A stretch of 64,000 nucleotides of DNA, from contig JAFKAC010000054.1 in assembly GCA_025766275.1 (NCBI GenBank), forward strand, positions 310,001-374,000. The letters run 5' to 3'. A program made the position numbers and the translations under genes. Below are positions 52,965-61,900 of the stretch, piece after piece. Origin of the DNA: Lactarius indigo (lineage: Eukaryota > Basidiomycota > Agaricomycetes > Russulales > Russulaceae). The notes under the pieces were generated by a model, which worked only from the letters and a program-made list of their open reading frames with translations, had not been told where the DNA came from and did not search any database. The first letter of the stretch is position 1. Every line of letters starts with the position of its first letter.

Positions 52965-55106
52965 AGTGTTCCCAGAAAAACCACGAATTACAGAACGAGG
53001 CAATCGCCCTCCTCTGTAACCAGAACTGTGTGCGTAACAGTCCCCGAGCGGACGCGAAGCACACCAACACTCAGTGCAATCGATACTGCGAGTCACCAAC
53101 AAAACCAAATCACGATGCATAGAACTGAAACTGCTGCTGCCGATGGACGAGGCAAAACGCGTCCCCATGAAACCACGACTTGTGCGCATGACAGTCCCTG
53201 CGCGGACATGCACCACCCAGAGCCAGGACACATGATGAATAACTTGAGACAACCCGCATATATTGAACCAGCCAGCGAACACAATGTAAAGTGTTCGATA
53301 GATAGAACGACACCCTTGAACCATGCAACGTGCTACGCCAACGATTGACATACAGAACAGAACCTGAACAACCCACGGAAAGAGTCAGCGATATTCAAAC
53401 AGCTCACAACACCAGTGAACAAACGACGACGACTCACAGAACAAGCGCAAGATAACGCGATGACACAGAACTTGAAGAACCCCACGCTCAACGAATTGAG
53501 CAAACAGGCACAGCCGTACACGAAACCTACGAAGGAACGTGTAATCGAACGACACAGCACAGAACCCATAGGAACGCCACCCAGAAATCACAACAGCCGA
53601 ATAGACGGATGTCAGTGGATAGAGAAACACGACAGCGACAAAGAAGAGCAACGTACGGACACGCAGGCATCAATGAACACCTCATCGATAACGAAGAATC
53701 ATCTCTTATATGCAAACCCCGAATCACGACCAACCGCTTCTCGGACGGAAGCACGATACGAAATCCCAGGACCTAACAGCAAAACAGACCACTGCGTAGA
53801 GGAGGTCATTTGACTCCCGAACAAGGCTCGACTGCCCAAAGAAAACAGACCGACGAGAACAGTATTCAGGAATCATGCTGACTGCTGTCAGCTAGGGCAC
53901 AACCGGACCAAGACAGAACCACGTACCCACGAGCCGTCGAGGAAAAATTTACACGAACTCCGAGAGGAGTTGAGCAACAACAACACGAATTTGGTTGATC
54001 GATATCAACACGACAGAACCGGAATAGACTCATGTATTGACGTGCACGACGCGACACGCTTAGTCAATGAAAGAGATGGGGAATCAACAACATGGGATCA
54101 CGCCCGATCCATGAACTTCGAATCGCAATTGGTCACTTCTCAGCCAGAAGCACGACGAGACCCTCGATCGGAGATCCTGATAACAGATAGCGAAACAAGA
54201 ACTAGGAACCTCTGCAATGACGAACTACCGGAGGTAACCAGCCCAGAAACATCGACAAATGAAGTGATGTTACACGACTGGCAAACAGACGCAGAAGATA
54301 CGATAAAGAAGCATCTACCGAACCTGTATGACAGATACGTGGAAAACGACCAAGTCAAAGCCCGTGTAGAATCACTACATGAGGAGACGCATCGAACGAC
54401 ATACCTGAAACAGACAAATCGAAACCCGTGTCAAACCATGACATGTGGAGGTGCACCGAACAACGAATACACCGATCAGATAAGACGAAGCCCGTACCAG
54501 CAAGAGGTACGAGGAGACGCACTAAATGACCAAAGAATAAGCCGAAGCCCGTGCGATGGAAACACACGAGGAGACGCACCAAATGACCAAATCATTACGC
54601 CCGACGAGACAGTAAGGAGGAATACAAACGAACAGTGTCTCGAAGCACTTGACAAAGCATCAAGCAAAATACCAGGAGAAACACGAGAGGACGAACTTCC
54701 ATGGATAACGATATCACAATGTTCACGAAACAGGCCAACTAGAACGAAAAAGACCAGCAGTACCATTACGCCCGTCAAGGCGGTGAAACTGTATAAGTCT
54801 AAGGAAACACGAGAAGATGAACTCCCACCAGCAACAATGTCAGGACCCCCGCAAAACAACCAAACAATCAAGACGCCTAGACACGAACAGCATCGACAGG
54901 AAAAACGATGCTTCCAGTGTAAAAGACCAGGGCATCAAATTCGCGAATGCCCAGCCAAGTGGATGTCGACGGAACAGGTCGCGACCGAAATTCGAAGGAT
55001 GAACGCCGCTACTAGGCGAAAAACAATCGCGCGAATGCTGGAAATCGACGAGGTCACCCTGAAACAAATCATGGCCGAACTCCAGAGTGCGGACGTTGAC
55101 ACGTGA
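52965..55106 (+). pseudogene. Element J Gag-like region with zinc knuckle
   Basis: One frame, open apart from TGA 53346 and TGA 53811, ending at TGA 55104. No ATG is placed convincingly at its head. The A/D capsid motifs are not recognisable. Instead there are repeated hydrophilic stretches: three ~19-residue repeats with R-S-P...G-D-A-x-N-D-Q near 54420-54600, and repeated T-R-E-D-E-L-P. A clean zinc knuckle CFQCKRPGHQIREC follows at 54909. The next residues (ATRRKTIARML) resemble the Gag/protease linker of D. Probably a rapidly diverged Gag. Confidence 0.55.
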
Positions 55107-57122
55107 CAAAAGGTGATATCACGACTCGCAGAAAAATTAGAAGACAGAGACATTGAGATTGACAAAGATACATTGACAAAAGCAATTACGACTTGCAAAA
55201 GACTCCGCCACAACACAGTAGCAATGCTTGACCTGAGAACTGCGGACAGATCCACCAATCACAAAAAAGAGGAGAAATTGAACCTCAAACAAAAACTCTG
55301 CGAACTTCGCCCCATCGTTGGTATAAGCGAAGCATCAAGCCAACAAGATGATGTGACCTTCGTGCACCGAGAAAGGGCCCAATATAGGTCACCCACCTAT
55401 ACCACACCTCCATGTGTCATGAATACAAGGGGGACTCCACCGACAATCAGTCGGAACAACAAAGAAACACCCAAAGTAGAGCGGTACAGCACATTGCAAC
55501 GAGGCACCAGGGTCGACACCATCGTGCAGCAATGTCAGAAGGGGAAAGGAAGAAAGTCATTAAGAGAGCGTTACGCAGACCAGACAATAACGCCGTTGGG
55601 AGGAACCGAATGGAAATTCCCACCACGACGAAACGACGATCATGTGACCACATCGATACCCGATGGACCGACACTCACACCAGATGGATTAATATACTCG
55701 TTAAACGAACTTGGACACTTGAACAATCCCACGACGGGATGCTTCGCTAAGACCATGTCTTTGCAAATCTCAGTCACCCCTATGACTGTACTACAAACCG
55801 ACAAATCAGTTAGTGACATGGAATACGCATACAATCGTGCTTATCTCGGGCATCTAGGATCATCTGACCGAAAAAGTACCCTCCACTGCACCCAACATGC
55901 GTCTAATGAACTGTCTGAACTAACAATCGTACCTCGGAATTACCAGACAGAGCTATGTACTTGTTTGAACAAAGCACTGATTTTGTTCACACTCGACCAC
56001 GCACAATGCCAACTATTCTGTGCCTTTAATATGAACAAACGGGACTACCTCAGACGACACGACGAATTACGAACATTCTCTAAATATCGAACACATTTGC
56101 TGTACCCTTGGGGCTCTTACTCGGCAACAACCACGTACTGTGTGTTATGCGACACCTGCCCACCCTCTCTTGCAAACAGCAAATCTTTATCATGGATGAT
56201 GAAACACACTACATCGTTCGACATCCTTCTTAGCATCGCCCACTCGCACCCCTTCGATGATCGGAAGGAAACACCGACCATCACCCCTTTTCCACCACCC
56301 TCTCCCTTCGATTGCAGTTGCTATGCGTGCTATTACGAACCCCTCGCGCTGCTTCACACTCTTGCATGCTGGTGCCATCTGCTCGTCGACACGTGGTACT
56401 CCCAGGTCATCATCCTTGCAGATCCCCATCGCCGCCAGGCCCCCCGCCTCACCCCGACGAACTACGACCTTCACCAGTATCACAACCGTGATACTAACCT
56501 TCTTACCGTTCACCTTCCTCGCCACCTTGTCCTTACTCCACCCAATGCCAACATCTTCACGGTTGTCGTCCCATCATCGTCGCTCCTCCTTGCAACTGAT
56601 CTGACTGCCACAGTCAACATTCATTCCCTTCACCACCCGGCACATGTCACTGCCACCCCTCGATTCTATGGTGACCATCTTGTGATCGCAGACGATCCCC
56701 TTCTGAGGAGGGGGGTAATTCAGTCGCTTCACGACTCAATCACCACAAAACACCCAGGCAAGGACAAAAAACCGCTTACCCTTCGGCGACATCCCATGGA
56801 AACAGAAGCCGTTAAGCATAACACAGAATGCCGGACATGTCGGGAAAACAAAAATCTCCCTACGTTACCCTGCGCACCCTCGTCATTCCCCGACCCGCAA
56901 CAAAATATGCCCCATATCAACATAATCATCCGAGACTTCGACACAAAGACCTCCGAGACCATCGGTTTCGCTACCACCACCAACCAAAGACGCTCCAGAA
57001 TCAGGGTCATCATACTGACAAAAGAAAACTGTAACATCAAAAGAATGACTAACATGTTCAGTGACCGTATACCACCACACTACGAACTGCCAAACGAGAC
57101 ACCGTCCAAGCGTCGACAATGA
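55107..57122 (+). CDS. Element J pol-position ORF lacking RT motifs
   Basis: About 671 open codons in the Gag frame, after a single TGA. It aligns by order with D Pol. VDTIVQQ...RYADQTITPL...FPPRRNDDHVTTSIPD matches the protease-RT linker. LALLHTLACWCHLL sits where RNase H has LALVHGLEHWRHLL. HLVIADDPLLRRGVIQSLHDSITTKHPG is a near-exact integrase head. C-R-T-C-R-E-N-K-N-L keeps the HHCC cysteines. The YMDD, RNase H acidic residues, SDRDPRF and DGQSER motifs are gone. It cannot be an active RT or integrase. Either it decays by unusual in-frame change, or it has a new role. Confidence 0.5.
   Translation, partial: QKVISRLAEKLEDRDIEIDKDTLTKAITTCKRLRHNTVAMLDLRTADRSTNHKKEEKLNLKQKLCELRPIVGISEASSQQDDVTFVHRERAQYRSPTYTTPPCVMNTRGTPPTISRNNKETPKVERYSTLQRGTRVDTIVQQCQKGKGRKSLRERYADQTITPLGGTEWKFPPRRNDDHVTTSIPDGPTLTPDGLIYSLNELGHLNNPTTGCFAKTMSLQISVTPMTVLQTDKSVSDMEYAYNRAYLGHLGSSDRKSTLHCTQHASNELSELTIVPRNYQTELCTCLNKALILFTLDHAQCQLFCAFNMNKRDYLRRHDELRTFSKYRTHLLYPWGSYSATTTYCVLCDTCPPSLANSKSLSWMMKHTTSFDILLSIAHSHPFDDRKETPTITPFPPPSPFDCSCYACYYEPLALLHTLACWCHLLVDTWYSQVIILADPHRRQAPRLTPTNYDLHQYHNRDTNLLTVHLPRHLVLTPPNANIFTVVVPSSSLLLATDLTATVNIHSLHHPAHVTATPRFYGDHLVIADDPLLRRGVIQSLHDSITTKHPGKDKKPLTLRRHPMETEAVKHNTECRTCRENKNLPTLPCAPSSFPDPQQNMPHINIIIRDFDTKTSETIGFATTTNQRRSRIRVIILTKENCNIKRMTNMFSDRIPPHYELPNETPSKRRQ
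56703..56720 (+). promoter_or_regulatory. Candidate central polypurine tract in J
   Basis: CTGAGGAGGGGGGTAATT, nearly identical to A and B, lies within a pol region that has lost its enzyme motifs. Confidence 0.4.
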
Positions 57123-57722
57123 GTACAAAATCTCAATCCTTGTACCAACCCCTGGGGTTACAACGAACAAACAATGCAGTTACTAGTAATGCAACCCACC
57201 CACGACACACAACCATTTAAAAGGACAACACGGCCCCCACACGAGATAACCATGAGATCCATACCCCTGACATATCGACAGACACCTATCCCCTCGCAAA
57301 CAAGCGACAAACGTCTCCCAATGCGGAACATACTCCACAGAGTTCTCTCGTTGGTTATAACAGCTAGGGAAGGGTCGAACAGAAGTCATCAAACGACTTA
57401 CGGCGAACTCACACCACCACCACATAAACCGTCTCATGTTTCGGATAAGATACGATCTCCGAGGCTGGGGGAGACCCACAACACAATTTACAAGAAATCG
57501 CTCACCTCTGATCGTACAATCTACACCATCAGAAATCAAAAAGAACAACCCCCGCCCCAATCAACCTCGGAAAACACCGAACGAGATAATGAAGGAATCT
57601 TTGACCAGAGGAAGATGCCACTATCTCTGATACGATGGAAGGAACGTTCCACTGTGCGTGATAGGACGAAACCCCTAGATAATGCCCAAACACCAACACA
57701 ACTCGCACAACATAAGAAGTGA
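57123..57722 (+). pseudogene. Element J linker frame
   Basis: Continues the same frame between TGA 57120 and TGA 57720. It is hydrophilic, rich in Arg, Thr and Pro, with no recognised domain. By position it corresponds to the integrase C-terminus and chromodomain of D, but I see no motif of either. Confidence 0.35.
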
Positions 57723-58568
57723 GTGCAGTCAAACACCGACCCCACCGCCACGAATTCCCCAACAATGGATAAACAGTATCCACTGACCACAACTATCACG
57801 GCTGACCAGCTCCCTGTCCAGTGGACGTTCAAGACAGACAACAAACAGGCAGTCCCCACCCCTCTTGTTATCGAAGTGGATCGACATGCTCACCTAACGT
57901 CAACGCCCTTGCCATCTCTTAACGCCGCACAGCCTGACGAAGTGGGCCAACCCATCGTCACCCCTGACCACGATAATACGCCCAATGTCCGCACCCCAGG
58001 AAATGCAGACGTCGACCAGAAAAAGGGGCCACTCCACACTAATTCAGAAATGGACACCCTTCGCCAACACCACCTGTACGACCTAGTAGGCGCAGATGCA
58101 ATATTTGCAACAAACGACTGCACGTTCCACGTTCACAGTTACTTCTTCACGCGCGAATCACCATATTTCCGACGACTTTGGAAAGTCGAGGGATCTATGG
58201 CGGAAAAGCCCATTGACCTCAGTAACGACGAGCCGATTTCAATTGGAAACGACGCCACCGCGACACCATACTATGTCACGCTCAGCAAGGTAACAACCAA
58301 GGAGTTTGAACTGCTCTTATGGGTCTTCTATAACCCAGACTACTCCGTTTACGAAGTGACTACTCGAGAATGGACGCTAGTCCTTCGGTTAGCACAACAA
58401 TGGGAGTTCCCCAGGGTTGAAGCCCTGTGCTGGTGTTACGCTCCACCGGCGTTAGTCCGACTTGGACTCGAGAAAGGTGTAATCGACTTAGCAGGTTTAG
58501 GCGAATGGGGATCACGTGTCAACCCAACGCGAGGTGAACAGGGGCACACTGGCACACACTGCACCTGA
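57723..58568 (+). pseudogene. BTB/POZ domain protein, truncated by element F LTR
   Basis: Same frame as the J ORF. Residues ~1-109 are Pro/Thr-rich, with a stretch (NKQAVPTPLVIEVDRHA) at the place of the ORF3 conserved block. From ATG 58050 there is a clean BTB/POZ fold: L-Y-D-x-x-G-A-D-A-I-F, TFHVHSYFFTRESPYFRRLW, VTTKEFELLLWVFYNPDY, and WTLVLRLAQQWEFPRVEALC. BTB domains mediate dimerisation and often cullin-3 or chromatin partner binding. The true C-terminus is lost: from 58434 the frame reads antisense through the F LTR to TGA 58566. Host gene or captured domain is undecided. Confidence 0.7.
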
Positions 58569-58939
58569 AGATAGAGAAGTCGGTTCCTTGGTGAACCGGA
58601 GTGGAGGCACACTTAGTCAGAGACTAAGGCAGACAAAAGACGAGGCAATTGGTGGATTGAAGAAGACCAAGATGGGGACTCCTGGTCTTCCGAGTTAACT
58701 ACTTATACAGATACACGCGGGCTTTAAAGCGCCGCTGGAATAGTACGTGGCCAATAGCGTAACTAGCTCGAACCCTAGTACAGCTATCCTAGGAATGAGT
58801 CATACATGAGTCACAATCACATGCGAACTACTATGCTGACTGATACGATGTAAGAGTCCATGACTAATACTGATACCGGACCGTAGTCATAACCGGTCAT
58901 GAGTCGTGTGTGATGAGTCATCAAGTCCGTATTGTAACA
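58434..58939 (-). repeat. 3' LTR of element F
   Basis: A 506-bp LTR, minus strand TGTTACAATACGG to GGTGGAGCGTAACA, matching solo LTR 44349-44856. The polypurine tract AAAAGGGGGTGA (58951-58940) precedes it. Confidence 0.93.
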
Positions 58940-58971
58940 TCACCCCCTTTTCAGGAGTGAGGCCCACCTCA

Positions 58972-61900
58972 CTAGTCCGCTACCGATTCCTGCCTCATCC
59001 ATTCTGCTTCGTCTTCCATCCTTGCCAATATGTTAGCGCGCTCCAACCGATAGAGACTGTCCTTTTTGTCCGCGGTCACCATCTCCCGCTCCATCTGCAG
59101 CTGCCGAATCCGTTTCTCCAATTGATCTTCGGCAAAGGCGAATTGCCGGAACCGACGCAGTTCTTGAGTAAGGGTGACATCCCCAATGCGCGTGAGCAAC
59201 AGGTCAGTGGGGTGTCGATCGCGGAGCATGAAATACTCCTCGTGAGGTATGAATGCGCGGTTGTTCTTCGGGAGATGAGGGGTGGCGTAGAGGGGTTTGC
59301 CATAAAGGAAACCCGATCCCGGAGCTAGTCCGAGTACGAAGGGGTCTCCTCCTCGGATAACCTGTACGTGGGACGCTTGTACTGTCGGTCCGTTGGGGAG
59401 TTTGATCGGGAACGGAATGTAATCGGGTCCTCTATTGACCCGGAACCCTTCAGGGACGACGGCCCTGGTTGCGGGGTCTCGTTCGCCCATTGGTGTATAA
59501 CGAGCCGCTTGTGCCACGGCAACTCGTCCTCTGTGTAAAGGCCCCCCCGCTGCATCGACAAGGTAGGGAGTGGCGGCTGGATCTTCAGTGTAGAATTCAT
59601 GATTAAGGAATGCGTGCCTGATGGGGTAGTGGTCTCCAAGCTCGTCTTCATCCTCATCTTTGTCCAATACTCCTTTCGCTCCTTCATCATCCGGCGTCGG
59701 CAGGCGGCGATATGCAGTTGCTCCTGCTGCCACCGCGCCGCCGTCTCCTTCCATTCTTGTTCGTATTTCTGCATGGCGTTGGGCGGTTTCACCGCGCGGG
59801 ACAGCTGCTTGAAGCCGAAAAAGTTCGTCTTCTGTGAGGAAGACCTCGGGCTCACCGGTGTTGGGGTTTGTGAGGGTGTACATTGGCGGAGGTGCTGGTT
59901 GAGTTGTTGCTGGATCGTCGTCGAGAGTTCCCTGTAGGGGCATAGGGAATTGTTGCAGTGTCTGGTGCAATTCTTCACCAGTGATAGGGCCGTCTTCCTC
60001 ATGCTGCACGGTGGTACCGCCTCCAGCCGCAGCTCTATGGGCTGCGGCGTCGTTGGTGGAGTCGGGGTTAACAAGCGTGGCGGAGGAGTCGTTGACAAGG
60101 GTGGAGAGGAGTGCGAGCTGGTCATTGCGTCGAGTAGAGGACATGGGGTAACTGGGAGATGGGGACTTATCTTGACAGAAGGCTACCCTTATATGCGTTT
60201 CTCTGTCGGGGTTAGAATGTTTAAAGTCCCGAACGGCTTCGTCGGCAAATACGTCATCCTTATCTATCCATTGATTGTCTGAGTCCGGATAGCCCTTCCA
60301 TTTGACGAGGTATTGGAGCCGACGTCTTCTGCCGAACCGCCGAGAGTCCAGAATCTTCTCAACTTCGTATTCTTCTTCGTTATCGACCAAATCAGGTGGT
60401 GGGCGCTGATAGTTTGGTCCGTGCGTGGGTGTTTCGCGATAAGGTGTGAGAAGATCTATGTGGAAGACATCATGGATGCTCCACTGCGTGGGAAGCTCGA
60501 GTCGATAATTGACAGGGGACATCACCTTGATGACTTTAAATGGTCCATGTCGTTTAGCCGCTAGTTTTGCGGTTGGTTGATGAGTGCGTAAGTGGCGTCC
60601 TTCCAGCCACACGAGGTCTCCTTCTTCGAACTTGGGCATATCTTTGTGTTTGACCCATGACTTTTGCACCCGGAGCATGCAGGAGAAAGCGCGCTGTCGC
60701 GCTTGCTTGAATTGGTCTAGTCTTAACGACACTTGTGGGATAGGGGAAGGCCTATCGATCCAATCAGCGCGAGGATTGAACCCAGATAAGAGAAAGAAGG
60801 GGGACTCCCGTGTGGTTTCATTAGGCCAATTGTTATGCGTGAATTCTGCCATAGGCAGATAGCGAACCCAGTCGTCTTGTCGCTCATTTACCCAGAAGCG
60901 GAGGTATTGCTCTAGCCATTGATTCGTTCGCTCCGATTGGCCATCGGTTCTGGGGTGATATGCGGTTGAGATATTTTGGCTGATGCCAAGGATTTTGCAT
61001 ATCTCCCGCATAAACTTAGATGCGAAGCGGGGGTCTCGGTCACTGATAACACGCGAGGGGAGTCCGAATCGTGGGAATACATGTGAAACGTACAGGGTGG
61101 CCGTTCCTTCGGCTGTTATTTCTTCATTACAGGGGATGAAGACGGCAGCTTTGGTACAATCGTGATCTGTTACCGTGAGGATAGAGTCGTAGCCCCGAGA
61201 GATAGGGAGCTTGGTGATAAAATCCACTGCAATAGTTTCGAATGGCAGGGCTTCCGGTTTGGGGTAAATGGGTTGTAGAGGCGCTCTAATGGGACGAAGG
61301 TTGACTTTGTGCCGCTGGCATTCCGCACAGCCTTTAACGTAGTCTTGGACATCGTTCTTCATTTGTGGCCACCAGTAATGTCGTTCGGTGAGCTGGAGAG
61401 TGCGTTTGATTCCCGGGTGACCGTATACAGGAGAGTCATGGTGAGCGGCAATGATGGTGCGTTTGTCGTGAATACCACCGGTGACCACTCGCCGTCCATC
61501 TTTATACCATGTCCCTTCAATGTCTTTTAGTTTGTGAGCGTCGACCCAGGGTTTCAACTTAGCTATGTCCTGTTCGTAGATTGGATGTTCTGGAGTCATT
61601 TCTACTGGTAGGATTTCGGGTCTCCAATGTGGATGTTGCGGTTCTTCTAGTGTGGTGGCGCGCACGAAGACGCTCTCTGGTAGTACCGTTATTCCTTCAT
61701 TGTCGTTTTCTCCTTGGTCGTAATCTGGTCTTCGTGATAGTGTGTCGGCGCGTCCATTAGAAGTTCCCTTGATGTGGTGAATTTCGAAATCATATTCCGA
61801 AAGTTCGAGTACTTCCCTGGCTACGCGTCTACTGATTTTCTGTGGTGATTTCCAGTATTGTAAGTTGAGGTGGTCCGAGAATACTTTGATCTTGTGGGGA

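Larger units (their letters stand above)
52392..58433 (+). mobile_element. Element J: aberrant A-family element with BTB tail
   Basis: Begins with a complete A-type LTR and primer-binding site. It then carries one reading frame, open from 52965 to the F LTR at 58434 except for five TGA codons. That frame holds a zinc-knuckle Gag, a pol region without RT motifs, and a BTB/POZ domain. No 3' LTR is present before F. Whether the BTB part belongs to the element or to a neighbouring host gene is unresolved. Confidence 0.6.

Noticed and set aside
53415..53813. Independent small gene of 132 codons
   Set aside because: It is one segment of the longer J frame between two TGA codons, not a separate gene.
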